Origin: Ignavibacteria bacterium
Lineage (GTDB): Bacteria; Bacteroidota; Ignavibacteria; Kapaibacteriales; UBA4661
NCBI GenBank assembly: GCA_947459425.1
Contig: CANHDJ010000019.1
Location: forward strand, 1-58,337
Length of the DNA stretch: 58,337 nucleotides
Direction: 5' to 3'
Shown here: one piece after another, positions 7,635 to 17,184 of the stretch
How the letters are laid out: every line of letters begins with the position of its first letter
Numbering within the stretch: the stretch's first letter is position 1
Notes under the pieces: model-generated
What the model saw: the letters and a program-made list of their open reading frames with translations, nothing else
Told to the model about the DNA's origin: nothing
Database searches by the model: none
Program-made: the position numbers and the translations under genes

Positions 7635-8564
7635 TTATTGTGCTGGTTGATTCAATTTATATTTTGCCGTCAGATAGCTCTCGACTTGTTTCTGCTCTTC
7701 GGCGTTCAGCGCACGATTGAAGAGCAAAATTTCGCCCAACTGGCCGGAGAAAAACTGTACCGGACCATGGTTTAAGCGCCCAATCATAAAGCGGCGCAAA
7801 TCGACAGGTTGAGTAGAAATATTTTTGTGGAGTGTTGCTTCAATATTTGGCGCTACGGGCTGTTGCGTTGCATCAATAATATCGGTGCCGTCGTTTTTCG
7901 GGTCGAAAGCACTGAAATAAATACCGTTGACGGCGGGCTGACCAGGAGGCATGGATTTCGCATTCTCGTAGTCTGTACCGAAGCCACCACTTGAGTACAG
8001 CCGTTGGAATGGCTGTCCGCCGTATTCTTTTCGTTTCCAGACCGCATAAACAGTTGCAGGGCTGATACCAAAATTATTTTCGTAGTAATAGAACGAGTCT
8101 TTGCCATCAAAATGCAAGGCATCTTTACCATTTATCTCACCTTGCGAGTAGCGTGGGCGGCTAATTGGGTACATCTGGCGAGCATGGTTGCGCTGGGGCG
8201 AAGCATCGGGTAGAATTGCAACAAGGTCGGAATGCTTAACACCTGCTGGGACAGCATCAGCACGAAGCCAGAGAATCAATCCGTCGCGTACTTTGAGATT
8301 GGGATCATCCGCCGGGGGAGCAACGGGAGCCTTCAATATCTCCTCCAAAGCCGATGTAGGCTGGGGGTTTTCCATCGCGATAACGACTTTTGGCGTTTGA
8401 AGAACGGTTTGTCCGTAACGCTCCGGTTTACCTTTAAGCCAAGGATTGATATACGCTTCGGCATAAAATCCACCGAAAACAATACCCAACATAAACAACA
8501 AACCAACGCCAACAAATAGCGCCATTTTCCGAAAATCGGAACGCTGCTCAATACTTGTACTCAT
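7635..8564 (-). CDS. Membrane-anchored LamG/concanavalin-like domain protein
   Basis: A 309-residue protein with one N-terminal membrane helix (about residues 13-35, MALFVGVGLLFMLGIVFGGF) and a periplasmic part of about 270 residues. From DGLILWLRADAVPAG to EAEQKQVESYLTAKYKL-type ending (NRALNAEEQKQVESYL) it follows the pattern of LamG/concanavalin-like jelly rolls that open with LWLRAD and finish with EILLFNRAL..YLxxKY. Such domains bind carbohydrates or other ligands; no catalytic residues are evident. ATG at 8564 is chosen because the earlier in-frame start (8600) adds a second hydrophobic stretch in front. It precedes the OsmC gene. Function unknown. Confidence 0.65.
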   Translation of the reverse strand: MSTSIEQRSDFRKMALFVGVGLLFMLGIVFGGFYAEAYINPWLKGKPERYGQTVLQTPKVVIAMENPQPTSALEEILKAPVAPPADDPNLKVRDGLILWLRADAVPAGVKHSDLVAILPDASPQRNHARQMYPISRPRYSQGEINGKDALHFDGKDSFYYYENNFGISPATVYAVWKRKEYGGQPFQRLYSSGGFGTDYENAKSMPPGQPAVNGIYFSAFDPKNDGTDIIDATQQPVAPNIEATLHKNISTQPVDLRRFMIGRLNHGPVQFFSGQLGEILLFNRALNAEEQKQVESYLTAKYKLNQPAQ

Positions 8565-8729
8565 AATGACAAACAAAAGTAGAAACAAAAAAAATCGCAA
8601 AACGATAATTATTGAAATGCAATCCGTATTGCATAAATCATTTGTGTTTTAACAAAACAGCCTCTAAATTACACAAAATTTCTCTTCTACGGCAATTTTT
8701 CTGAGCATATTTGCAAAAACTCTGTTGTT

Positions 8730-9497
8730 ATGAATCACCCCGACACTATTTTTTCTCGTATTGAGCGCTATCTGCTCCAACGCCAAGCACTTGGCGGAGA
8801 TATTGCCTACGCTGCGCCGATACGAGGGATTACGGCTCCTTTACCATTGACTGCGCCAGAAAACGCTTCTGCGCTGCCTTCACTTCCAAATCCTCTCGCC
8901 ATGAAACAAGAACCACTAATACGCGACACCGCTTGGAAAAATGCTTCCAGTCTGCCTCTGCTCTATGACCAAATTCATCAATGCCAAAACTGCAAACTCG
9001 GCGCAACACGCACCAATTTTGTCTTTGGGACGGGAAATCTCAACGCTAGACTGATGATTATCGGCGAGGCTCCCGGAGCCGATGAAGATGCGCAAGGTGA
9101 ACCTTTCGTCGGGCGGGCGGGTCAGCTTTTGACGAAGATTTTAGAGGCAATTCAGTTTCACCGTGAAGACGTGTATATTGCCAATATCATCAAATGCCGC
9201 CCCCCAGAAAATCGTCGCCCTGAAGCCGACGAAGTTGCCGAATGTGAGCCGTATCTGTACAAGCAAATTGACCTTGTGCAGCCCAAAGTCATTCTCGCTG
9301 TCGGGCTGACGGCTGTCAACACGCTTTTGAAATCGAAACACACCATGGGTGCTATTCGCGGGCAGACACTGGAATTTCGGGGAATCCCGATGATAGCCAC
9401 CTATCACCCCGCCGCACTGCTACGCAACCCCGAATGGAAAAAAGCAACATGGGAAGATGTCCAGATGCTCCGCAAACTGTATGATACGCTCGTCTAG
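8730..9497 (+). CDS. Type-4 uracil-DNA glycosylase (Fe-S)
   Basis: A 255-residue family 4 UDG that removes uracil from DNA in base excision repair. Four iron-sulfur cysteines are visible at C85, C88 (CQNCKLG), C156 ([10 protein letters not shown]) and C172 (AECEPYL). Motif [21 protein letters not shown] (about 112-132) is the family's catalytic/uracil-binding loop, and [15 protein letters not shown] is motif 2. About 80 residues precede the conserved core, longer than in thermophilic UDGa and of low complexity, so this N-terminal extension may be a protein-binding tail as in phage SPO1 DNA-polymerase-related homologues. It stands alone on the plus strand, convergent with the peptide transporter. 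Confidence 0.92.
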   Translation: MNHPDTIFSRIERYLLQRQALGGDIAYAAPIRGITAPLPLTAPENASALPSLPNPLAMKQEPLIRDTAWKNASSLPLLYDQIHQCQNCKLGATRTNFVFGTGNLNARLMIIGEAPGADEDAQGEPFVGRAGQLLTKILEAIQFHREDVYIANIIKCRPPENRRPEADEVAECEPYLYKQIDLVQPKVILAVGLTAVNTLLKSKHTMGAIRGQTLEFRGIPMIATYHPAALLRNPEWKKATWEDVQMLRKLYDTLV

Positions 9498-9554
9498 TCA
9501 GTCGTGTCCGAAAGGAATTGATTTTCTTTATCCTTCCCGATAGAACACGGACAT

Positions 9555-10949
9555 TCACCGCACTCCCGCCATCATACGGCGTATGCGAGGGGTGAGAAGC
9601 GCCAAAAGTAGCGCTGCCAGAATCATCACCCCCGAAAGCCCACCAAAATATTGGGCTAAAAAATCCGTATTGTTCTCGTCAAAAAAACCCGCTAAGTGTC
9701 CCGCGATGCGGCTTGCAACGGCGCTTGCCAAAAACCACACACCCATCATCACCCCGACAAGATGCGCGGGGGCGAGTTTTGTGACAACGCTCAGTCCTGT
9801 CGGATTCAGCAAAACAGCACCAATTTCTTGCAGAAAAAATGCCCCCAAAAGCCAGAGCGGGCTGACTTCTCCATGCCGCGCCGCTACGGATGCCGCCACC
9901 ATCACGCTAAATGCTAATCCGACAAAGAGGAGGCTTAGGGCAAATTTTGCCGGAGACGAGGGCTGGCGGTCTCCAAGCCGCATCCAGAGGCGCGAGAGCA
10001 AGGGTGCGAGAATTATCACGTAAATCGGAATCACCGATTGAAACCAACTGGAAGGAAATTCCCAGCCCCAAATGCTCGTGCGCGTCAGGCGGTCAGCAAA
10101 AAGATTCATGCTCGACCCCGCTTGTTCGGAAACAATACCGAAAATCACGGTAAAAAGAAAGAGAATGCCGATAACGCCGACACGCCGCCACTGCTGGGCA
10201 GAAAGTGGCTGAAAAAGATTGTTGTCGCTCATAAAAGCGCTTTGTTCGTGTTTACATTTGCCGACAGTCTGGAAGCGGTCTTGCGAGACAAGAAACTGCA
10301 CTAACCCTATAACCATGCCGATTCCAGCCGCTCCGAAGCCCCAATGCCATGAATGCGCGGGATTCATCCCCACACTCAGCAACCATGCCTTAAACACAGG
10401 GTGCTGCGCCAGAAAACCGCATACAATCGGTGCAGCCGCCGCACCAATGTTGATACCCATAAAAAACAGTGAAAACCCTGCATCACGCCGTTCATCGCCA
10501 TCGGGATACAATTCCCCAACCATCGCACTAATACTGGGTTTGAGCAGTCCCGTGCCAATGGTGATAAGCGCTAATCCGGCATAAAAAAGCTGTATTTCAC
10601 TGATGACGGCGACTAGCGCTATGACAAAATGCCCCAGCGCAATAATTATGCCACCCCAGACCACTGCCCGCCTTGCTCCCAGCCATCGGTCGGCAATAAA
10701 GCCACCTGGCAATGCTAATAAATACACCCACATCGTGTAGGTTCCGTAAATAGCGGCTGCTGCCTTGATACTTAGTCCCAAGCCGCCATTGCTCACAGGA
10801 GCAACGATGTACAAAATGAGAATAGCTCGCATCCCATAGTAACTGAAACGCTCCCAAAGCTCAGTAAAAAAAAGTGTCGAAAGCCCGCGCGGGTGACCGC
10901 CGATGCCCAGAGATTCGCCATGCAAAGCTATTTCGGAAGAAGTCGCCAT
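9555..10949 (-). CDS. POT/PTR family proton-coupled di-/tripeptide transporter
   Basis: A 464-residue inner membrane transporter of the MFS (PTR2) family with 12-14 predicted helices. The PTR2 signature is present early: GLSTLFFTELWERFSYYGMR, whose ExxER-type ELWERF motif couples protons. GGFIADRWLGARRAVVWGG is the MFS loop 2-3 motif, and FSLFFMGINIGAAAAPIVCG is PTR2 signature 2. It would import short peptides. The ATG at 10949 is preferred because a start at 11000 adds 17 non-hydrophobic residues; a strong promoter lies 45 bases upstream. A conserved aromatic/acidic pattern is intact and I see no truncation. Confidence 0.92.
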   Translation of the reverse strand: MATSSEIALHGESLGIGGHPRGLSTLFFTELWERFSYYGMRAILILYIVAPVSNGGLGLSIKAAAAIYGTYTMWVYLLALPGGFIADRWLGARRAVVWGGIIIALGHFVIALVAVISEIQLFYAGLALITIGTGLLKPSISAMVGELYPDGDERRDAGFSLFFMGINIGAAAAPIVCGFLAQHPVFKAWLLSVGMNPAHSWHWGFGAAGIGMVIGLVQFLVSQDRFQTVGKCKHEQSAFMSDNNLFQPLSAQQWRRVGVIGILFLFTVIFGIVSEQAGSSMNLFADRLTRTSIWGWEFPSSWFQSVIPIYVIILAPLLSRLWMRLGDRQPSSPAKFALSLLFVGLAFSVMVAASVAARHGEVSPLWLLGAFFLQEIGAVLLNPTGLSVVTKLAPAHLVGVMMGVWFLASAVASRIAGHLAGFFDENNTDFLAQYFGGLSGVMILAALLLALLTPRIRRMMAGVR

Positions 10950-10993
10950 ATCGAAGCCATTGGTTCGGTCGTTGCAAAAAATCGAAGCAAGCA

Positions 10994-11024
10994 CAAACAT
11001 AGCAAGATATTCACGCAGAACAAA
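10994..11024 (-). promoter_or_regulatory. Promoter of the peptide transporter gene
   Basis: On the minus strand TTTG (11021-11024) is followed by TATGTTTG (10994-11001) after 19 bases, an exact match to the Bacteroidota consensus. Start of transcription is expected about 10987, 38 bases before the ATG. Confidence 0.75.
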
Positions 11025-11344
11025 GTGTAGAGGTTTTTAGTTTCTAGGTTTGAGTACGGCGCTTGTGCAAAAGCCGCCATTGCCCCGATTGCATGAACTT
11101 TCTTTGGATTTCGCCGAAAAAAGCCCTATTTTTACAGGTTTATCGTCTTGCATTGTCAAACAGTCTCAAGTTGGCAACAAGAGTTTTTCGGTACATTCTT
11201 TCTTTGAAAACAACACAATCGGTACAAGGATTTTCGCAGATACTTTTTGAGTACACTTCCTGCCGCCGTTTCCCGTTCATATTGCGATGTGGACGAGTCT
11301 TGGCGGGTCGGTGTAGGCACAAAGTTTCGTGCGAAAGCCCTCGA
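11025..11344. other. Gene-free spacer between divergent promoters
   Basis: About 320 bases between the promoters of the peptide transporter and the desaturase. Open frames here lack family similarity or codon bias and I regard them as chance. I saw no tRNA-like fold, repeat or terminator. Confidence 0.5.
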
Positions 11345-11375
11345 TTGTTGGAGTTTTATACAACAACTATCTTGT
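11345..11375 (+). promoter_or_regulatory. Probable promoter of the desaturase gene
   Basis: TTG (11345-11347), 20 bases, then TATCTTGT (11368-11375), one base off TAnnTTTG. The implied start is about 11382, and a GAGGG ribosome-binding site follows at 11386-11390. Confidence 0.5.
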
Positions 11376-11398
11376 TTCACTAATTGAGGGTATGCTTC

Positions 11399-12304
<906 letters not shown>

Positions 12305-12338
12305 TTTGGTGATGAACCAGATGAACCATTGAATTATT

Positions 12339-12384
12339 AAAAAAGTTGCTTTCCTACTCTTTTGGGGAAGCAACTTTTTTTTTT
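12339..12384 (+). terminator. Intrinsic terminator after the desaturase gene
   Basis: AAAAAAGTTGCTT (12339-12351) pairs with AAGCAACTTTTTT (12368-12380), loop 16 bases, followed by more T residues. The A-run on the left means it may also serve the minus-strand gene ending at 12445. Confidence 0.85.
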
Positions 12385-12444
12385 TGAAATCACACTGATC
12401 AAATCTTGGCAAACGCAGAACCGCTCAACTCCACCCTCCAACCC

Positions 12445-13545
12445 TCACACTCCAAACATCTTCGCATACAATGAATGCCCATCCTCAGCAAATCGCTCAA
12501 AATACCCCGTGTACCACTGGCAGAGCGAAGCCCCTGCTGCGAAGCTCTCTTCAACATCTGCCTTCGTCGCAATGCCGCCTGTGCGGATAATATGAAATTC
12601 CTGCTTCGGCGCTTTTGCCCGCAACACCTCGCTTGCGCGGCGGACAAGGTTAAGCGAGAGTGTGTCAAGAGGCTTCCCACTTACGCCGCCGCCAAAGGTT
12701 TGGGTGAAATAGTCAAAAAGCGCTTTGTCGCTGGCGTGGAGCATGGTTCGGTGGTGCGCATAATTGGTGGAGGTGTTGCCAAAGTTCACGCCGTCATAGC
12801 CGAGGGAGCAGAGAATATCCAGAAGTGCCTCCACATCGCTGGGTGCTGTATCGGTTGAGAATTTCACCACCACAGGCAAACGGCGTGGGCGCTGCGCCAG
12901 AAAATGACGACTTGTATATTCAAGTCGTTCTGTGATTGCTTCCAGCGTTGATGCACCATGCGCAACATTCGGGCAGCTTTCATTGATTTCCAAAAAATCT
13001 ACACCCGCCTGCTCATACAATCTCATTCCAACAATAAGCTCTTCCAACGCCTCTTTTCCACTTGATTCCGGCGAAGTCATCAGGCTCGCCCCTATCGGAA
13101 AGCCCTCGTACCGTTCAAATGCCGCTATGCGCTTCGCAACGGCTTCATGCCCATCATTCGGCAGTCCCAGCCAGTTGGAAGCCGCACGAGAGCGAGGATA
13201 CGGCGCAAATGGCTTGGCAATGCCGTTTTTGATGTTGCCCGTGCGTTGGTGTGCGGTCGTTGTACCGGAAAGATAGCCGCCTGCACCTTGCCCCCAGACG
13301 GTTTCGTAGCCTTCGCCGTGCTTGAACATTCCGGCAGCATTGAGCAAACCATGCTGAAACGTTAAGTCCCAAAGCGTCCGCTTGTATTGTTCGGCAACCC
13401 TTGTCAAAGGTGGTCTTTCCGCCATAAGCGCCGAGAGAAAGACGTTCCGCCCTGACGAGTATAGTTGTGTTGCTAAAGAGGGCGGCAAATGCACCGCGAA
13501 TGGGCGGGCGATATGGTCTAAGCGGGCGATGATTTCGGCAAGCAT
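12445..13545 (-). CDS. Dihydroorotate dehydrogenase-family flavoprotein
   Basis: A 366-residue FMN TIM-barrel protein. The segment LEINESCPNVAHG (about residue 178) carries the class 1-type catalytic cysteine in the NxSCPN motif; LLNAAGMFKHGEGYE resembles the FMN-binding AAGxxK turn; and IIRTGGIATKADVEESFAAGASLCQWYTGY matches the phosphate-binding end of the barrel. These support oxidation of dihydroorotate to orotate or a related reaction. The N-terminal 60 residues (LYSSGRNVFLSALMAERPPL) do not look like canonical class 1 or class 2 PyrD, so a side branch of the family is possible. ATG at 13545 chosen over an upstream start at 13665 that adds 40 unrelated residues. Confidence 0.75.
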   Translation of the reverse strand: MLAEIIARLDHIARPFAVHLPPSLATQLYSSGRNVFLSALMAERPPLTRVAEQYKRTLWDLTFQHGLLNAAGMFKHGEGYETVWGQGAGGYLSGTTTAHQRTGNIKNGIAKPFAPYPRSRAASNWLGLPNDGHEAVAKRIAAFERYEGFPIGASLMTSPESSGKEALEELIVGMRLYEQAGVDFLEINESCPNVAHGASTLEAITERLEYTSRHFLAQRPRRLPVVVKFSTDTAPSDVEALLDILCSLGYDGVNFGNTSTNYAHHRTMLHASDKALFDYFTQTFGGGVSGKPLDTLSLNLVRRASEVLRAKAPKQEFHIIRTGGIATKADVEESFAAGASLCQWYTGYFERFAEDGHSLYAKMFGV

Positions 13546-13604
13546 GGTAAAAGAAAGGGTAGTGATGGGGTTTGGGGAAGCAATATCATTGCAATCGCTT
13601 TGAA

Positions 13605-13642
13605 TAAAAAAAACGCCCAACGAAACCATATCGCGGGCGTTT
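13605..13642 (-). terminator. Intrinsic terminator after the cNMP-binding gene pair
   Basis: AAACGCCC (13611-13618) pairs with GGGCGTTT (13635-13642). On the minus strand the hairpin is followed by a T-run (complement of 13605-13612). It separates the cNMP-binding genes from the dihydroorotate dehydrogenase-like gene. Confidence 0.75.
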
Positions 13643-13665
13643 CTACAAAACTTCGTACAGTGCAA

Positions 13666-14037
13666 TCAATCTTGACTATGTTTCCAGATAAGAAACTGCG
13701 TTTGGGTAAATTGATTCGTCGTGCTGGAAAGGCGACGCGCAAGCGAGGTAATAAGCTCTTTTGCGGTATCGGGATAGGCACGAATGACCTCGTCTAAGCC
13801 CTGAGTGATGTGCGTCACGGTGCAGGGCGTTTTTGCAACAATCGTACAGGAGCGTGCTTGTCCCAAAATATCGGACATTTCGCCAAAAATTGTTCCTGCG
13901 ATAATCACTTCGCGGATTTTTACGCCTTGCTTGATGACCTCAAAACTACCAGATTCTAAAATATAAAATCCGTCGCCACCGCGATCACCTTCGCGCATGA
14001 CGATATCGCCCGGCTTGAAGGAAATGGTTTTGCTCAT
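13666..14037 (-). CDS. Single-domain cyclic-nucleotide-binding protein (copy 1)
   Basis: A 123-residue protein consisting almost only of a CRP-like cNMP-binding beta-barrel. Visible: FKPGDIVMREGDRGGDGFYILESGSFEVIKQG and GTIFGEMSDILGQARSCTIVAKTPC, matching the phosphate-binding cassette (FGEMSxL..xRSxT). It lacks a HTH or kinase domain, so it is not a transcription factor; it may sense cyclic nucleotides for a partner protein. AGGAG lies upstream of the ATG at 14037. The neighbouring gene at 14080 encodes a paralogue of identical length, so the pair arose by tandem duplication. Confidence 0.85.
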   Translation of the reverse strand: MSKTISFKPGDIVMREGDRGGDGFYILESGSFEVIKQGVKIREVIIAGTIFGEMSDILGQARSCTIVAKTPCTVTHITQGLDEVIRAYPDTAKELITSLARRLSSTTNQFTQTQFLIWKHSQD

Positions 14038-14079
14038 TTGAAGAACTCCTACTTGGGCATGAAAAAAAAATAGAACGTT

Positions 14080-14451
14080 TTATTTACGTGTTAGCTCAAG
14101 AAACGCGAGTTTGCCTTGTGTAAGCGCATCGGTTGTTGTGGAGATGCGTTCAGCAAGCGCGATAACGAGTTGCTTGGCAATATCAGGATGCTGACGAATA
14201 ATTTCATCAAGGCTATATGGGTAATATGCTACTTGCGCCGCTGACTCAGCCGTTGCGGTACAGGTGCGCGGCTCATCGAGAATATCACTCATTTCGCCAA
14301 AAATTGTTCCAGAACCGGCAAGTTCGGAGATTTTTACGCCTTGCTTGCTGAGGCTAATAGTACCGGATTCAAGGATGTAATACCCTTTTCCGCGTTCACC
14401 TTCACGAATAATAACCTCGCCGGGGCGAAAGGTAAGCAATTTCTGCGACAT
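14080..14451 (-). CDS. Single-domain cyclic-nucleotide-binding protein (copy 2)
   Basis: A 123-residue paralogue of the protein encoded 42 bases downstream. Motifs FRPGEVIIREGERGKGYYILE and GTIFGEMSDILDEPRTCTATAES again form the cNMP-binding barrel and phosphate cassette, with no output domain. The start at 14451 is preferred over 14538 because AGGAGA lies 9 bases upstream and the alternative adds 29 unrelated residues. The two copies share motif spacing throughout, yet differ at the cassette (GQARS versus DEPRT), which could give different ligand preference. Confidence 0.85.
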   Translation of the reverse strand: MSQKLLTFRPGEVIIREGERGKGYYILESGTISLSKQGVKISELAGSGTIFGEMSDILDEPRTCTATAESAAQVAYYPYSLDEIIRQHPDIAKQLVIALAERISTTTDALTQGKLAFLELTRK

Positions 14452-14582
14452 TGAAGGATTCTCCTGATTGGTAAAATATGAGACGAAGAAGATAATTGTG
14501 TCTGGTTGTAACGTTATTTTCAGTCTGTGAAAATACACAAAGCAAGACTAATAACAAACTTTTTTCATTGCATAACGAAAAC

Positions 14583-15623
14583 TTAGAATGCTTCTCCGGC
14601 AGCAAGCGGTGTTACGCCAACCCAACCTTTCTCAACAAGGACTTCCGCTATCTGCACCGCATTGGTGGCTGCGCCTTTGCGGATATTATCCGACACGACC
14701 CACATATACGCCCCGTGTTCGACCGAATCATCCTTGCGGATGCGACCAACAAAGACTTCATCGCGCCCATCGCTCATACGCGGTGTCGGATAAGCGGCGT
14801 TATGAGGCTCATCGGTAATAATAATGCCCGGAGCGGCTTTTAGAACCGCAGTCATTGCTTCGGGTGAAATCGCTTTTTCGGTTTCAATATTCACCGATTC
14901 TGCGTGTCCGCCTAGCGTTGGAACACGCACACACGTTACGGCAAGCCGTAGTGCTGGAAGTTCCATGATCTTGCGAATTTCGTTCAACATTTTTGTTTCT
15001 TCTTCCGAAAAACCAAATTGCTCTTTGATAGTGTGAAACACCGTATTGAAGGCGATTGGTGCAGAAAATGTTGATTGTACGGGCTTTCCGGCAAGCTCAT
15101 TATGGAGCGTTTCCACGCCTTGCTTACCCGCGCCACTTGGGGATTGATACGTCGAAACAACCACGCGCTTGAGTCCAAAGCTATTATGAAGCGGCTCTAA
15201 AGCGACGACAAGCTGAATCGTCGAACAATTTGGATTCGCAATAATACCATGATGCCCCTGAAGCGCATGACTATTGACTTCCGGGACAACAAGCGGAACG
15301 TGCTTGTGCATACGCCACGCGCTACTGTTGTCAATCGCAACACAGCCTGCTTTTGCTGCTGAAGGTGCAAATTCTTTACTTGTCGAGCCACCGGCGGAAA
15401 ATATTGCAATATCAACGCCCTTAAATGAATCATGCGTCAGTTCTTCAACGGTGTAATCTTGCCCCTTAAACGTCAGTGTTGAACCCGCAGAGCGCTTCGA
15501 TGCGAGGAGTTTAAGCGATTGAACGGGAAAATTACGCTCTTCAAGAACTTGGAGCATTGTCCGCCCGACAAGCCCTGTTGCGCCGACGACGGCTACCACG
15601 TAGCCATTTGCTTGGTTACTCAT
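14583..15623 (-). CDS. asd: Aspartate-semialdehyde dehydrogenase
   Basis: A 346-residue enzyme that makes L-aspartate-4-semialdehyde from aspartyl phosphate with NADPH, feeding lysine, threonine, methionine and diaminopimelate synthesis. Visible: GATGLVGRTMLQVLEER (NADP-binding Rossmann start), NPNCSTIQLV with the catalytic cysteine, GAGKQGVETLHNE, and RVPTLGGHAESVNIE with the conserved histidine. Length matches the family. Start taken at 15623 (MSNQANGYVVAVVGATG); the longer frame to 15665 adds 14 residues before the nucleotide-binding strand. A GCGAAT-AGCA-ATTCGC hairpin lies in the leader (15645-15660). Confidence 0.95.
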   Translation of the reverse strand: MSNQANGYVVAVVGATGLVGRTMLQVLEERNFPVQSLKLLASKRSAGSTLTFKGQDYTVEELTHDSFKGVDIAIFSAGGSTSKEFAPSAAKAGCVAIDNSSAWRMHKHVPLVVPEVNSHALQGHHGIIANPNCSTIQLVVALEPLHNSFGLKRVVVSTYQSPSGAGKQGVETLHNELAGKPVQSTFSAPIAFNTVFHTIKEQFGFSEEETKMLNEIRKIMELPALRLAVTCVRVPTLGGHAESVNIETEKAISPEAMTAVLKAAPGIIITDEPHNAAYPTPRMSDGRDEVFVGRIRKDDSVEHGAYMWVVSDNIRKGAATNAVQIAEVLVEKGWVGVTPLAAGEAF

Positions 15624-15728
15624 ACATACTTTGAACAGTGGTGTGCGAATAGCAATTCGCAACAAATAATGTGTTTTTCTAACGTGTACCTCACGTGCAA
15701 CCCGCTTATACGCTTATTGCTGTGGAAA

Positions 15729-17084
15729 TCATACCATAATCGGAATATACGAAATCGCACTCGCATCAAAGCGTGATGCGCCGTGCAGCATTTCACTGAC
15801 AACTGTTTCTCCATCGGTTTCTTTGAGTCTGACCCGCATGGGGGCTTGCACGAGGCTTGCTGCGCCCGCGAACTCCGCCCGGACATAATTTTCCGTCCAG
15901 CCTGTCCATAAGCCTGTTTCGGCGCTGCGCTGCTCGGGAATAACGGTGCGCTCGGTGCCGCATTCCGACTGATAAAACGCGAACTTCTTTTTTGCCGAAA
16001 GTGTGCGCAAGCGTTTGGAGCGCTCGGCGCGTTTTTGCATCGAAACGCCGCCATTGAGCGTGGAGAACTCCGCAGCAGGCGTGTTTTCTCGTTCGGAATA
16101 GCTAAAAACGTGGAGGTACGAGACTGGGAGTTCATGTAAAAATTCAAACGTTTCTTCAAAATGCGCATCGGTCTCTGTTGGAAATCCCACAATAACATCT
16201 GCACCAATACCCGCAAACGGCATGAAATCTCGAATTGTTGCAATCAAATCACGATAATATTCCGTTTTGTAGCGGCGGCGCATCTGGCGCAAGACATCCG
16301 GCGAACCGCTTTGGAGCGGGATGTGGAATGATGGGCAAAAAATGCTTGATTGCGCGATAATTTCAATAATCTCCCGCGTCAGCAGATTTGGCTCAATCGA
16401 AGAAATTCGGACACGCAAACGCGGCTGCATTTCCTCAATTTGACGCACAACATCGGTAAATGTTTCGCCTGTTGCGGCTTCGTAATCGCCGAGATTGATA
16501 CCCGACAGCACGACTTCGTGATAGCCGCTTGCTTCCAAAGCGCGTATTTTCTGCGGTATCAAATGGAAATCCATTGCGCGGCTTTTTCCACGTGCCAAAG
16601 GAATTGTGCAAAAACTACATTTGTAGTTGCAGCCGTCTTGGAGTTTCAAAAATGCTCGTGTGCGGCTGTCCGTCTCGCTTGACTGCGCTTCGACAAATTC
16701 TAATGAGCCGTCAAGTTCGCCAACAAAGCAGTGCGGTGTATCTCGTTTGCGGAAATTGCGAATAAGATTGGTAATCTGAAATTTCTCTTTTGCCCCAAAG
16801 ACCGCATCAACGCCTTCGATGGAGGCAATTTCTTCGGGTTGCAGTTGCGCATAACAGCCCGTAACGCCCACAAATGCCGACGGCGAAACCCGCAGCGCAC
16901 GGCGAATAATCTGCCGACATTCTTTATCGGCGTTTTCGGTAACAGTGCAAGTATTGATAATCACCGCATCGGTAGGCTGTCCGAAGGGAACGACCGTGTG
17001 ACCGTCGCGTTCAAAGAGGCTTTGTAATTGCGAGGTTTCGGCATAGTTGAGTTTGCAACCGAGGGTGTAAAACGTAACGTTCAT
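15729..17084 (-). CDS. mtaB: tRNA t6A37 methylthiotransferase MtaB
   Basis: A 451-residue radical SAM enzyme converting t6A to ms2t6A at position 37 of ANN-decoding tRNAs. The N-terminal UPF0004 domain shows cysteines in TLGCKLNYAET, IINTCTVTENADKEC and VTGCYAQ, which bind the auxiliary cluster. The radical SAM triad is LQDGCNYKCSFCTIPLARG (CxxxCxxC), and a TRAM domain follows at the C-terminus (TENYVRAEFAG). Start 17084 (MNVTFYTLGCKLN) is chosen because an exact promoter ends 30 bases upstream; the longer frame to 17144 would lie upstream of the transcription start. Next gene downstream is asd. Confidence 0.93.
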   Translation of the reverse strand: MNVTFYTLGCKLNYAETSQLQSLFERDGHTVVPFGQPTDAVIINTCTVTENADKECRQIIRRALRVSPSAFVGVTGCYAQLQPEEIASIEGVDAVFGAKEKFQITNLIRNFRKRDTPHCFVGELDGSLEFVEAQSSETDSRTRAFLKLQDGCNYKCSFCTIPLARGKSRAMDFHLIPQKIRALEASGYHEVVLSGINLGDYEAATGETFTDVVRQIEEMQPRLRVRISSIEPNLLTREIIEIIAQSSIFCPSFHIPLQSGSPDVLRQMRRRYKTEYYRDLIATIRDFMPFAGIGADVIVGFPTETDAHFEETFEFLHELPVSYLHVFSYSERENTPAAEFSTLNGGVSMQKRAERSKRLRTLSAKKKFAFYQSECGTERTVIPEQRSAETGLWTGWTENYVRAEFAGAASLVQAPMRVRLKETDGETVVSEMLHGASRFDASAISYIPIMV

Positions 17085-17113
17085 AACTGCTTTCAGAGAA
17101 AAAAGTTTAGCAA

Positions 17114-17145
17114 CAAAGGTACGCTTTTTCAGCACTTTTGCCAAA
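17114..17145 (-). promoter_or_regulatory. Promoter of mtaB
   Basis: TTTG (17142-17145, minus) and TACCTTTG (17114-17121) are 20 bases apart, an excellent Bacteroidota -33/-7 pair. Transcription should begin about 17107, leaving a 22-base leader and excluding the upstream start codon at 17144. Confidence 0.75.
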
Positions 17146-17184
17146 TATTTTCAAAATGTGAAAATTCCGAAGAACATTTCCCCG

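Noticed and set aside
11063..11383. A 106-codon plus-strand frame in the spacer before the desaturase
   Set aside because: It has no familiar motif, irregular codon use, and overlaps the promoter of the desaturase gene.
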